A stretch of DNA of 64,000 nucleotides from Carboxylicivirga longa. GTDB lineage: Bacteria; Bacteroidota; Bacteroidia; Bacteroidales; Marinilabiliaceae. This document shows positions 35,277-45,008 of the stretch, piece after piece (positions within the stretch are counted from its first letter, which is position 1; every line of letters starts with the position of its first letter). The notes beneath the pieces were generated by a model. It made no database searches, had not been told where the DNA came from, and saw nothing but the letters and a program-made list of their open reading frames with translations. A program made the position numbers and the translations under genes. The DNA lies in the NCBI RefSeq assembly GCF_050589825.1, contig NZ_JBNGOZ010000010.1:91683-155682 (forward strand). The letters are read 5' to 3'.

Positions 35277-36023
35277 TTACTCCAGGTAACGCAGAAAGAC
35301 GAGGCTTTCATTAGCTGCCATACCGTTTGGGTTGCATCCGGGTTTTCCTTCAGGAACAGGAATTCCCAAATCAGCATAATGCTGCACCCATCCATCGTGG
35401 AAGCTATCGCTGGAAGGATCAATAAAAGTCATAGGTGCCAGCTGAAAGATGCTATCCCCGCTAAATACTTCATATACAAATTCGGAGCAATAATAACCTT
35501 CATCCTCCATTAGATACGAATAGTTATAAGGCTGCCCCAATAAGCTATTCGCCAGACCCAGCGCCCGATCAACCGCTTTGGAATCGATGCCTCGAATGCG
35601 GTAATGACCCACCACTACAGCATCCTGACCAAACCTACAAAAATCAGCCAAGAGCTCTTTGCATACGCCCTTACCCGGTGCTGCGTGCAGCACCCACACG
35701 GTGTCCTGCTCCACCTCAACCACCCCAACATGCGTATAATGATGTGAACTATCGGTTTGCGTGACGGCATCAATCGCCTGCGACAAACTGCCATCGAGCT
35801 GACCGCGAAAGAGGATGTCACCATCCTTAAAAGCAAGCTGCTCATTAGTTGTGCTACAAGCCAAAGCACTCAGCATTAATATCATTACAAACAAAGCATA
35901 CACGAGCCTGCCATACGGTTTCGAAACACTATTATCCCGATGCGGAGTTAAGTGGTAGTTTATAAACCCCTCCACGCCGCTCTTTCCAAAGGCTCTATAT
36001 ATTTCCATCTTCTGCATGAGCAC
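35277..36023 (-). CDS. YiiX-like permuted papain-fold lipoprotein (NlpC/P60 superfamily)
   Basis: A 248-residue protein. A long N-terminal stretch leads to a lipoprotein signal with Cys56 (ILMLSALAC); an internal start is possible but none is better placed. The catalytic domain begins FKDGDILFRGQ. The circularly permuted papain-like layout is visible: His98 in HHYTHVGVV precedes Cys179 in GYYCSEFVYEVF. YiiX-family proteins are predicted amidases or peptidases acting on cell-wall peptides or lipids; the true substrate is unknown. The gene is divergent from the LplT/Aas operon, 220 bp away. Confidence 0.85.
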   Translation of the reverse strand: MLMQKMEIYRAFGKSGVEGFINYHLTPHRDNSVSKPYGRLVYALFVMILMLSALACSTTNEQLAFKDGDILFRGQLDGSLSQAIDAVTQTDSSHHYTHVGVVEVEQDTVWVLHAAPGKGVCKELLADFCRFGQDAVVVGHYRIRGIDSKAVDRALGLANSLLGQPYNYSYLMEDEGYYCSEFVYEVFSGDSIFQLAPMTFIDPSSDSFHDGWVQHYADLGIPVPEGKPGCNPNGMAANESLVFLRYLE

Positions 36024-36243
36024 AAAATTAGAATATTTACCTCAGCATCAACGATAGAATCTAGAGTTTATTACCCTAACCTGAACGAGCATAAACCAAA
36101 AAACACCCGAATTTCAATGCTTAGGCCCTAAGCTGACAAATCATCTTTATAAGCACTTAAAAAGCTTGCATAATAAACCAGCTTATTCAATATTTGTATG
36201 ATGGGAGCTACTCTCCTTCTCATCCACTAACAGACTAACTGCT

Positions 36244-37488
36244 ATGAGCCATAAGATCAACACAAGATGGTTACCCCTGTTTATCACTAACTTTCTGGGG
36301 GTGCTGAACGACAATTACCTTAAATATCTGGTATTTTACATTTCCACCACCTGGCTACTGAAAAATCAGGAAGCCATGGTACTAATGATTGCCCAGGTGG
36401 CATTTGTACTGCCATATATCGTGTTCTCGCCGATGGCGGGCAAACTGGCACGCGATCATTCCAAAGCAAAGATCATACAATACGCCAAGCTGTATGAGAT
36501 ACCCATTATGGGAGTAGCGGCGCTGGGATTCATCCTTAACAATATCATCATCACCATGCTGTCCGTCTTTCTGATGGGGTTACAAAGCTGCCTATTCTCA
36601 CCAGCTAAATACGGCATTATCCGCGATATTGGGGGGCGAAAAGGTATACCCTTTGGCACCGGCGCCATGGAGATGCTCACATTTTTTGGTGTACTCACCG
36701 GTACTTACGTTGCGGGTCTTACTTCCGACCTTCGTTTGATTGATTCGGTGGCTGCCTATCGCACGCCTCTGTTATGCGCGGTACTGATGCTTCTAGCGTT
36801 AATCGGGTGGCTTACCAGTCGGAAGATACATCCGAAAGAGACCGTGCCCGATGAGGAGGAGCCCACTACGCTGAACCCCATACGTTTCTTTATCCAGTCG
36901 TTTCAATGGAGTCGACAGATAAAGGGTCTCAACACCGTAATCTTCTCATTGGCTACTTTTTGGGCCATTGGTTCCATCCTTCAACTAAACGTGGTATTTC
37001 ACTGTCGTAATACCCTTAACCTATCGGATGCTATGTCCAGCACCATTATGGCACTTGTAGCCATCGGTATCGGAGCCGGCTGCTATGTAACCGGTGTTAT
37101 CTCCAACAAACAGCTTAAGATGCACCTCGTCCCCATTGGCGGACTGGGCATGCTACTGTGCGTATCACTTATCTTCGTATTGAATCCTGCCACAACACTT
37201 TTCACGATACTCATAGTATTGACCGCCTTTTTTGCCGGTATGTTTAAAATACCACTCAATGCCTTTATTCAAGATCGGGTGCATGGCCGCAAGCTGGGCT
37301 TAATCCTGGCATATAACAACCTGACCCTATTTACCTTCATTCTGTTGTCAGCAGGCCTGTTCGGTGCGGTAGAGACCATTGCTAACTCGCTGACGGTTTT
37401 TGCTGCTGTGGCCGCCATCACCTTCACCATTGCGCTGCTAGCCTGGTGGCACATCCCCGGTGCAGGACGTGTTAAAATGTCATCCTAA
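36244..37488 (+). CDS. MFS transporter, LplT-like lysophospholipid flippase
   Basis: A 414-residue, twelve-helix major facilitator. Features of the LplT group are visible: FLGVLNDNYLKYLVFYI at the first helix, SPMAGKLARDHSKAKIIQYAK in the A-loop, and LFSPAKYGIIRDIGGRKGIPFGTGAMEMLTFFGVLTGT after helix four. E. coli LplT brings lysophospholipids across the inner membrane to Aas for re-acylation. Here the acyltransferase/acyl-activating gene starts 20 bp downstream on the same strand, reproducing the E. coli pairing, which supports the assignment more than similarity alone would. Confidence 0.9.
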   Translation: MSHKINTRWLPLFITNFLGVLNDNYLKYLVFYISTTWLLKNQEAMVLMIAQVAFVLPYIVFSPMAGKLARDHSKAKIIQYAKLYEIPIMGVAALGFILNNIIITMLSVFLMGLQSCLFSPAKYGIIRDIGGRKGIPFGTGAMEMLTFFGVLTGTYVAGLTSDLRLIDSVAAYRTPLLCAVLMLLALIGWLTSRKIHPKETVPDEEEPTTLNPIRFFIQSFQWSRQIKGLNTVIFSLATFWAIGSILQLNVVFHCRNTLNLSDAMSSTIMALVAIGIGAGCYVTGVISNKQLKMHLVPIGGLGMLLCVSLIFVLNPATTLFTILIVLTAFFAGMFKIPLNAFIQDRVHGRKLGLILAYNNLTLFTFILLSAGLFGAVETIANSLTVFAAVAAITFTIALLAWWHIPGAGRVKMSS

Positions 37489-37508
37489 AGCCCATTAATA
37501 GCATTTGT

Positions 37509-40184
37509 ATGAAACAGCATCATCCTATTATAAAGCAACTTGCCAAGGTATTGTTTGCATTGGTCCGACTACTACTCAGCCTGCGCTATCGCGTGAAGGT
37601 GAAGGGGCAGCATGTACTAAAAACTGATGGATCTAAACTTATTTTACCCAACCACCAGGCCATTATCGACCCTATCCTGTTATTTGCCCAGCTTTACCGC
37701 TACACCACGGCCGTACCGGTTATCACGGCCAGTTATTACGACCTACCCGTGGCAAAGTTACTTTTTGGGGCATGGGGGGCCGTGCGGGTGAGCGATCTTG
37801 AAGCAGGCAGCCGAAATACCAATGTACTCACACAAATTATTACATCCCTTCGGAAAGGTTTGATGATGAACAAAAACATCGTTCTGTACCCCAGTGGACA
37901 GATTGCTGCCCAAGGTTACGAACGCATTATTAACAAGCAAAGTGCGCAACTGGGTGTATTGGAGGCACCGGATAAAACTGAAATCATTGCCGTGCGTATT
38001 AGCGGACTGTGGGGCAGCCGCTGGTCCCGCGCCTGGATGGGCCAATCACCCTCATTTTTCCCAACCGTGATTAAGTGCATCGGTATCATCCTGTCCAACT
38101 TGCTACTGTTCACTCCCCGGCGGACTGTTCACCTGGAGTTTATCGACATTAGCCATACGGCAAAAGAAGAAAGCATGAAAGGCCGCGCCGCCTTTAACCG
38201 TTACCTGGAGCAAGTATACAATCAATATGGAGAAGAAAGTGTGAGCTATGTGCGTTACCACTTTATGGCACCCCCTCTTAACCGGAACATACCCACCTCC
38301 ATTGCTGGCTCTTTAACTGAGCAACACAAGCAACATACGTCAGGTCTTCAGACAATACCTCCCGAGGTATTTAATCAGGTGCGCAATTGCATTACTCAGG
38401 TACTAGATATTGATACTGCAAACATTAAAGCTGATCATTTTCTGCAATTAGATCTGGGTGCCGACTCACTGAATATTGTTGAAATCATCTCGGAGATAGA
38501 AAACCGTTTCCCGAATTTTTCAGCACCTGAGATAAACGCCATCCGTACCGTTCACGACTTATGCCTGGTGGCCATGGGACAATTTAAGAGGGATGAGGAC
38601 CTGAAACCCTCCTACCTTGATCGTCCTTTGAGCAGCATTGGGCGACTGGAAGTTACAACTGAGGGTACCATACTTGAGCAGATGATTGCAACATTTTCTC
38701 GCAATGGCGCAGATCCTTTTTGCTACGATGCCATGTTGGGCACTACTACCCGCAAACAATTTTTTCTGAAGGCCTGTGTGGTGGCACAATACATCAAAGG
38801 CAGGTGCCACGAACCAAACATTGGTATTATGCTTCCGGCTCTTCAGAGCACTACGCTACTAATTGCAGCCTGTTATCTAGCAGGCAAAGTTCCGGTGATG
38901 CTCAACTGGACAGTGGGCCCCAAAGTGCTACTTCACTGCGTTGAAACGGCCGGCGTATCAACCATTCTATCTGCCGGCCCTTTTGTGGAGAAGATAGACG
39001 AACAACTACCACCGGCCATCAAAGCCAAAATCCTCTTTCTGGAAAGGGAAATTCCCAAAATTAAGCTGGGAACAAAGTTAAGAGGAGCGCTAACAGCGCG
39101 TTTTCCCAACCTCTTCATCAAAAAGAGCAAACAACAATCCACGGCGGTCATTCTCTTTACCTCCGGAAGCGAAGCCATGCCCAAAGCGGTTCCTTTATCG
39201 CATCATAACATCATTAGCAACCTGTCGGCTGCCTTTCAAATGCTTACTGTCAGTAATAACCTTACCTTTTTATCTTTCTTACCACCCTTCCACAGCTTCG
39301 GCTTCACTGTTCTCAACATCATGCCGCTAATTACGGGCGCAAAAGTAGGCTATACGCCCAACCCCACTGATGCCCGCGAAGTTTTACGCATCCTGAAACA
39401 CATCAAGGCCAATGTACTGGTGGGCACACCCGGATTTCTGAAACTATTACTGGCCGACACAGCAACAGCTACCTATGCCTTTAAGACCGTTGAATTCGCC
39501 ATATCCGGTGCTGAAGCCATGCCCAACTCCCTGAAAGAACAGTTTGAGACCGTGACCAATGGTGGCCTTATTCTGGAAGGCTACGGCATCACCGAATGTT
39601 CACCCGTACTGACCCTTAACCCTGAAAACAGGCAAAAACCAGGCAGTGTGGGTAAATTCCTGCCGGGCATAGCAGCAAGAATCCTCGATATAGAGCGCCA
39701 TACCAAGGTGCCGGTCGGCACTGCGGGCATGATCTATGTGAAAGGACCCAATGTATTTAACGGCTACCTCAAAGCTCCTGAGCTGCAGCCCTTCGAGCGC
39801 ATTGAAGGTGAAAAGTGGTACAAAACCGGCGATCTGGGATATCTCGACGAAGATGGATATTTGTTTATCACGGGGCGTCTGAAGCGCTTTATCAAAATAG
39901 CCGGTGAGATGATTAGCCTGCCCTTTATTGAGCAAATACTGCTGGAAAAGTACGGCAGTGAAGAAACCACGGTGTTGGCTGTAGAGGGCAATGACGAGTG
40001 TCAGCCGCCTCGCATCGCCCTGTTCTGCACCATACCCCTTAATCTGGAGGAAGTAAATGCCTATCTCCTGCAAAAGGGTGTGGCACCCATCGCCAAGTTA
40101 AGAGAGAAAATTTCGCTTGATTTCATTCCCCTGTTGGGTACCGGTAAAACAGATTACAAAATACTCAGAAATATGCTGAGATAA
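37509..40184 (+). CDS. Aas-like acyltransferase / acyl carrier / acyl-activating fusion
   Basis: An 891-residue three-part enzyme. It has a PlsC acyltransferase (about 30-230) with LPNHQAIIDP (His49, Asp54, the HX4D motif). An acyl-carrier domain (about 285-355) follows, with LGADSLNIVEI and phosphopantetheine Ser320. The rest is an AMP-forming acyl-activating domain (about 390-891) with FTSGSEAMPKAVPLSH, EGYGITECSP and KTGDLGYLDEDGYLFITGR. E. coli Aas has the first and last parts only and borrows free ACP. Here the carrier is built in, so activated fatty acid could be handed to the acyltransferase within one chain to repair lysophospholipids brought in by the LplT-like partner. Confidence 0.88.
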   Translation: MKQHHPIIKQLAKVLFALVRLLLSLRYRVKVKGQHVLKTDGSKLILPNHQAIIDPILLFAQLYRYTTAVPVITASYYDLPVAKLLFGAWGAVRVSDLEAGSRNTNVLTQIITSLRKGLMMNKNIVLYPSGQIAAQGYERIINKQSAQLGVLEAPDKTEIIAVRISGLWGSRWSRAWMGQSPSFFPTVIKCIGIILSNLLLFTPRRTVHLEFIDISHTAKEESMKGRAAFNRYLEQVYNQYGEESVSYVRYHFMAPPLNRNIPTSIAGSLTEQHKQHTSGLQTIPPEVFNQVRNCITQVLDIDTANIKADHFLQLDLGADSLNIVEIISEIENRFPNFSAPEINAIRTVHDLCLVAMGQFKRDEDLKPSYLDRPLSSIGRLEVTTEGTILEQMIATFSRNGADPFCYDAMLGTTTRKQFFLKACVVAQYIKGRCHEPNIGIMLPALQSTTLLIAACYLAGKVPVMLNWTVGPKVLLHCVETAGVSTILSAGPFVEKIDEQLPPAIKAKILFLEREIPKIKLGTKLRGALTARFPNLFIKKSKQQSTAVILFTSGSEAMPKAVPLSHHNIISNLSAAFQMLTVSNNLTFLSFLPPFHSFGFTVLNIMPLITGAKVGYTPNPTDAREVLRILKHIKANVLVGTPGFLKLLLADTATATYAFKTVEFAISGAEAMPNSLKEQFETVTNGGLILEGYGITECSPVLTLNPENRQKPGSVGKFLPGIAARILDIERHTKVPVGTAGMIYVKGPNVFNGYLKAPELQPFERIEGEKWYKTGDLGYLDEDGYLFITGRLKRFIKIAGEMISLPFIEQILLEKYGSEETTVLAVEGNDECQPPRIALFCTIPLNLEEVNAYLLQKGVAPIAKLREKISLDFIPLLGTGKTDYKILRNMLR

Positions 40185-40206
40185 ACACGTGGACATATAA
40201 ATTCAA

Positions 40207-40242
40207 AAGAGGCACGCCATGATGGCATGCCTCTTTATTTTT
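40207..40242. terminator. Terminator between convergent Aas-like and beta-galactosidase genes
   Basis: AAAGAGGCACGCCAT (40207-40220 region) pairs with ATGGCATGCCTCTTT (to 40236) with one mismatch. A T-run (TTTATTTTT) follows on the plus strand and an A-run precedes it, so it can serve both converging genes. Confidence 0.85.
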
Positions 40243-40258
40243 ACAAAAAATATAATGA

Positions 40259-43200
40259 TTAGAATACGGGCTCAATACTAAAAGAGAACTCATAATCAGT
40301 GGCCGGCAAAGTGTATTGCTCATAAGGCTTGGCACCCCATGAATTATCACCGGCAACACCCATCTGTTTCAGGTCGAAGGTAACAAACACACCATCCTGC
40401 TTCACAATATCATTCAGGTGTTTATTCTCCTGATGCGTCTCCTGATCAAAGTCTTCGATAGGATTGTGCAAAGCCGAAAAGCCAAGGGTTGGCGTACCGC
40501 TTATCTTCAGTCCCCATCCATCATTGGTGCGCAGCTCAAACCAACGCACATCGGTCTTATAACCATTTTCCTGCGGACGCACATAAGGCTCATACTGATT
40601 CTCTACCTTATCGTTATAGAGTCCCACAAAGGCGCTATGGTCGCGATCCCAATAATTCTCGTGGGGGCCACGGCCAAAGTACTTCAGATTATCAAATTCA
40701 ACGGGCAGCTCCATGCGCAAGCCAAAGCGAGGCAGATCCGGTAAACCTTCCTTACCCACTTTCAACTGCGAGGTAACATACATACGCCCGTTACCTTGCA
40801 CCTTGTAAGTAATCTTCTGAGTAGATTCAACAGCAGGTATTTTCAGTTCAACCACTACGGTGGCAGCTTCCTTTCTTACCTCGCCCAAAGTTACGGCAGT
40901 CACCTCTACATTTTTAGAGGCCTCGCGCCAGATTCCCAGGCGACCGATCATGTTGCTGCCTTTGTCATTATCATTTGGGGCACGCCAGAAGTTAACGGCT
41001 GGTCCCTTCTGAATGAGATCCGTTCCGTTAGCCACCCAACGAACAATGCTACCACTTTCTTTATCGAAAGTAATATTGAAATTTTCACCGGTAATAACAA
41101 TATCAGCCTCATTATCATTGGCAGATAGCGGAGCGTTATACTCTCCCATAGCGATAGGATGCACGGGCACCGGCAGGGCAAACTGCTCGTGTGCCACCTC
41201 ATGACCTTCGGCAAGGATGGAAGTAGGCTGCTTTAGACGCACCGAGAAATCGATGAAATATTCACAGTCGGTCTGTCCTTTCACACGGGGTAAATCCAAT
41301 GTTACCACTTTGCTTTCGTGGGGTTGCAGATCCACATCAACAAAGCCATGGTGCAGCTCACGTCCGTTTTCACTGATGCTCCAACGGATATCGTAGTTCT
41401 CCAGGGTGATGAAATCGTGGTAGTTACTGATCTTAAACTGTCCGAATGGCAAGCCCTCATTGCTGAAACGCACGTATTGATACACGTATTTCACTTCCCA
41501 AAGACCCGGCTGAGGCGTCATATCAGGATAGATAACACCGTTACACACAAAGTTATCATCGCTTGGCATATTCTCTCCATAGTCACCACCGTAAGTCCAG
41601 TAAGGACAGCCTTCTTCGTCATGCTCCAGCAAGCCCTGGTCAATCCAGTCCCAGATATAACCACCCTGCAACTGACGATTTGTACGGTCGTAAATAACAT
41701 CCCACAAATCCATCAGGTTACCGGTACTGTTACCCATAGCATGCGCATACTCACTCATAATCATAGGCTTAGTCTGATGCTTGGAAGCATAGTGCTTCAA
41801 ATACTGAGCACCCGGGTATTGCGGACAGAAGATATCAGTATTGTCCCCCATCTCAGCGCGTTCGTAATGAACCGGACGTGAAGGGTCGCGGTGTTTGATC
41901 CACTTATAAACAGCCGTGAAGTTCTCACCATCGCCGGCCTCGTTACCCATTGACCATACGATAATACAAGGATGGTTCTTACTGCGCTCCACCATGCGAA
42001 TGTTGCGGTCGAGGTGCGCCTCTTTCCACTCGGGATTTTTAGCCAGTGAGTATTTACCGTAGTACATACCGTGCGATTCAATATTGGCCTCATCCGTTAC
42101 ATACAAACCATGCTCATCGCACAACTCGTAGAAGCGTGGATGTGTTGGATAATGCGAGTTACGCACTGCATTGATATTAAACTGCTTCATTAGCATAATC
42201 TCATGCAGCATATCCTCTTCGTTCACCACGTGGCCGGTATGCTGGTTATGCTCATGACGGTTCACTCCTTTAATCAGCACCTCAACACCATTCACAAAGA
42301 ACACATCATCAATAATTTCCACCTTGCGGAAGCCCACCTTGGTAGATACAATCTGGCGATTCCCTTTTGTGTCGTGCAACTCCAGCACCAAAGTGTATAA
42401 GTTGGGTGTTTCGGCTGTCCATTTCAGGGGCTTATCAATGGTTTTATCAAAGCGCAATTGCAGCTTTTCTTTCTTATGAATACCGGCTTTCAATGTTTCT
42501 TTGGCTACCACTTTCTGTTGGCTGTCAAAAAGCTGATAGGTCAACTGATAGTTACCTGAACGCAGTCCTTTCACATGGTTCTTCAGATCCACATCGATGG
42601 ACAGTTTACCATTGGTGTAGTTCTCATCCAGGTCAGCATTTACAAAGAAATCGCGGATGCGCACCTTGGGTGTTGAGTAGATGCACACATCTCGCTCAAT
42701 ACCACTGATTCGCCAAAAATCCTGACACTCCAGGTAGGAACCATCGCTCCAGCGATACACCTCAACAGCCACTGTGTTCTCACCTTTCTGCAAATACTTG
42801 GTGATATCCCACTCAGCCTCGGTTTTACTGCCCTGACTGTAGCCCACTTTTTTACCATTCACCCAAATATAAAAAGCCGATTTAACAGCGCCAAACTTGA
42901 TAAATACCTGACGTCCGTCCCAGCTTTGTGGAACGGTAAAACTACGACGATACGAACCCACAGGGTTATAATCGTGTGGTACCTGACCAGGATTGGCCGG
43001 ATATATTTTATCCACAAACTTAATCTCGTCGGAAACCGGGGCTTTATAACTGGCAAACTCATACTGATGATTACAGTAAATAGGTATTCCATAACCTTCT
43101 AACTCCCAGTTTGCAGGCACTTTAATGTCATCCCAAGCACTCACATCATACGAAGGTTTGTAGAAATCAACCGGACGATCGGCCGGCTTGCGCACCCAGT

Positions 43201-43426
43201 TAAATTTCCAGGTTCCATTGAGACTCTTATAGTAAACTGATGCCGTATGCTTCTTTGTCAACGCATTTTCAATGGTGGCAAAGTTCATCATAGCGGCATG
43301 TGGCTCTTCTTTGTTCTGGTTGAACATCTTCGGATTTTCCCAATCCTGCTTCTCTTTTGCTGTTGCCGGAGGGCCAACAAGCAGGGCTGCCAGTATCAAC
43401 AGCCCAATTTGCTTTATTAGTATCAT
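40259..43426 (-). CDS. GH2 beta-galactosidase, LacZ type
   Basis: A 1055-residue secreted enzyme (signal peptide to about residue 23, GPPATA). It has the full LacZ layout: sugar-binding jelly roll (WKFNWVRKPADRPVDF), immunoglobulin-like domains, catalytic barrel (about 360-660) and a C-terminal beta-sandwich domain (about 790-1050). The acid/base is Glu496 in WSMGNEAGDG and the nucleophile Glu559 in MSEYAHAMGNS; RNSHYPTHPRFYELCDEHG and WDWIDQG are also present. It releases terminal beta-galactose in the periplasm. It is the last gene of the polysaccharide locus and 27 bp after the GH109-like gene. Confidence 0.95.
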   Translation of the reverse strand: MILIKQIGLLILAALLVGPPATAKEKQDWENPKMFNQNKEEPHAAMMNFATIENALTKKHTASVYYKSLNGTWKFNWVRKPADRPVDFYKPSYDVSAWDDIKVPANWELEGYGIPIYCNHQYEFASYKAPVSDEIKFVDKIYPANPGQVPHDYNPVGSYRRSFTVPQSWDGRQVFIKFGAVKSAFYIWVNGKKVGYSQGSKTEAEWDITKYLQKGENTVAVEVYRWSDGSYLECQDFWRISGIERDVCIYSTPKVRIRDFFVNADLDENYTNGKLSIDVDLKNHVKGLRSGNYQLTYQLFDSQQKVVAKETLKAGIHKKEKLQLRFDKTIDKPLKWTAETPNLYTLVLELHDTKGNRQIVSTKVGFRKVEIIDDVFFVNGVEVLIKGVNRHEHNQHTGHVVNEEDMLHEIMLMKQFNINAVRNSHYPTHPRFYELCDEHGLYVTDEANIESHGMYYGKYSLAKNPEWKEAHLDRNIRMVERSKNHPCIIVWSMGNEAGDGENFTAVYKWIKHRDPSRPVHYERAEMGDNTDIFCPQYPGAQYLKHYASKHQTKPMIMSEYAHAMGNSTGNLMDLWDVIYDRTNRQLQGGYIWDWIDQGLLEHDEEGCPYWTYGGDYGENMPSDDNFVCNGVIYPDMTPQPGLWEVKYVYQYVRFSNEGLPFGQFKISNYHDFITLENYDIRWSISENGRELHHGFVDVDLQPHESKVVTLDLPRVKGQTDCEYFIDFSVRLKQPTSILAEGHEVAHEQFALPVPVHPIAMGEYNAPLSANDNEADIVITGENFNITFDKESGSIVRWVANGTDLIQKGPAVNFWRAPNDNDKGSNMIGRLGIWREASKNVEVTAVTLGEVRKEAATVVVELKIPAVESTQKITYKVQGNGRMYVTSQLKVGKEGLPDLPRFGLRMELPVEFDNLKYFGRGPHENYWDRDHSAFVGLYNDKVENQYEPYVRPQENGYKTDVRWFELRTNDGWGLKISGTPTLGFSALHNPIEDFDQETHQENKHLNDIVKQDGVFVTFDLKQMGVAGDNSWGAKPYEQYTLPATDYEFSFSIEPVF

Positions 43427-43453
43427 TTTTCTTCTTCTTTTTTAAATAAGTAC

Positions 43454-44944
43454 TTAACCAACCGTTAACTGACCTTTAGAGTCAGCCTTTTTAAGGTTAC
43501 GTACTCCGGTTGTACCACCCCCTTTTAGTGTTATCTCAAGTGGCGCATTGGTTTTCCATGCACCGCGTGTAAAATCAGGTATATCAATAGGTTTAGAACC
43601 ATTGGCGATAGACCACTCACTCAATGGTGTGATACAACTCCAGGCAGCGGCATCGTATACGTCCATATCCATTGGCAGTCCGTTGCGCAAGCAATCAATC
43701 AGGCGCCAATCCATGATAAAGTCCATACCACCATGGCCACCTACCTGCTTAGCCATATCACCTACGCGGCGTACAATCTCGGGGGTATACTTATCCCACA
43801 GCTCCTTCATTTTGGCTTCGTCAGCCACGCTATGCCCAAAGGCAATGTGCTGCAGTGGCCATTTTTGTGCAAAACACTTGGTACCGCTCAACATGTGAAT
43901 GCGCGAGTATGGACGGGGTGAGCTGATGTCGTGCTGTATCATAATGGTACGCCCTTTTACGGTACGAATCATCTGCATATCCATATTACCCCGCATCTCT
44001 TTGCCCACAAATTGCTGCAGATCCGGACGATCAGGAGCTAGCTCCTTAATGCGCTGTGCCAGTGTGAAATCATCCGACATCATAGCAGTTAGATAATCCA
44101 TACGATCGCCCCGGTTAATGTCCATGGCCTGACAGATAGGTCCCAGACCGTGGGTTGGGTACACATTGGCCTTACGGGTATTTTCGTGCAGGCGCCACAA
44201 CTTATCGTAGGCACCATCACCGCCCGGTTTATTATCCTGAGGCTTGTTAAAGTGCCAGTAATCCAGATCGTGAATATAAGCACCTTCGCCATGCACCAGG
44301 TCACCAAACACACCCTGACGCGCCATATTCAATGTCAGCAGCTCGAAGAAGTCGTAGCAGCAGTTCTCAAGAATCACACAGTGCTTTTTGGTTTGCTCCG
44401 ATACTTCAACCATCTCCCAGCACTCATCCATGGTTTTAGCGGTTGATACCTCAACAGCAGCATGCTTATCGCCCTTCATGGAGGCGATAGCTACAGGCAC
44501 GTGCCATTCCCATGGTGTAGCAATGTACACCAGATCCACCAGGTTACTGTTACATAAATCTTTAAAAGCGGTATCACTACCCGTAAACTCTTTGGCTTTT
44601 GGCATGCCGGCATCGCTCAATATCTTTTGTGCACCATCCAGGGCAGCTTGTCGGGTATCGCAAATGGCGGTTACCTCAACCCCTTCAATATGTGTCATGC
44701 GTTTCACGGCGGGGGTGCCGCGGTCACCAATACCTACAAATCCCACACGTACCTTATCCAGCTTTGGCGCTGCATAGCCACACATGTTAAAATTCATTTT
44801 AGGAGTGCGCTCAGCCTGCTCACGAATGTAAGCTACCTGCTCTTTCTCGCGAGAGTTGCTTGCACATGCTGTCAAAGGAGCTGCTGTAACAACTCCGGCC
44901 CCAAGGGCCATACTTTTTAGAAATGATCGTCTGTCGGATGCCAT
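43454..44944 (-). CDS. GH109-like NAD-dependent glycosidase (Gfo/Idh/MocA fold), Tat-exported
   Basis: A 496-residue protein. A Tat signal (DRRSFLKSMALGAGVVTAAP) ends in LTAC, so it may become a lipoprotein. The Rossmann domain starts VRVGFVGIGDRGTPAV (NAD-binding), and the catalytic part holds LENCCYDFFELLTLNMARQGVFGDLVHGEGAYIHDL and YPTHGLGPICQAMDINRGDRMDYL. These stretches are those of GH109 alpha-N-acetylgalactosaminidases, which use bound NAD+ in a redox-assisted elimination. Its place in a glycan locus with GH20 and sulfatases supports release of alpha-GalNAc, though GH109 specificity varies. A simple sugar oxidoreductase is the alternative. Confidence 0.85.
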   Translation of the reverse strand: MASDRRSFLKSMALGAGVVTAAPLTACASNSREKEQVAYIREQAERTPKMNFNMCGYAAPKLDKVRVGFVGIGDRGTPAVKRMTHIEGVEVTAICDTRQAALDGAQKILSDAGMPKAKEFTGSDTAFKDLCNSNLVDLVYIATPWEWHVPVAIASMKGDKHAAVEVSTAKTMDECWEMVEVSEQTKKHCVILENCCYDFFELLTLNMARQGVFGDLVHGEGAYIHDLDYWHFNKPQDNKPGGDGAYDKLWRLHENTRKANVYPTHGLGPICQAMDINRGDRMDYLTAMMSDDFTLAQRIKELAPDRPDLQQFVGKEMRGNMDMQMIRTVKGRTIMIQHDISSPRPYSRIHMLSGTKCFAQKWPLQHIAFGHSVADEAKMKELWDKYTPEIVRRVGDMAKQVGGHGGMDFIMDWRLIDCLRNGLPMDMDVYDAAAWSCITPLSEWSIANGSKPIDIPDFTRGAWKTNAPLEITLKGGGTTGVRNLKKADSKGQLTVG

Positions 44945-45008
44945 AATACTTATTTTAGTTTATTTATATTGTTAACTACCAAGGCAGCTATCTGTTATTC
45001 GCTAAATA

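Noticed and set aside
41318..41881. 187-residue open frame opposite the LacZ-type gene
   Set aside because: It is the antisense of the beta-galactosidase catalytic barrel; its hydrophobic pattern is that of reversed codons.
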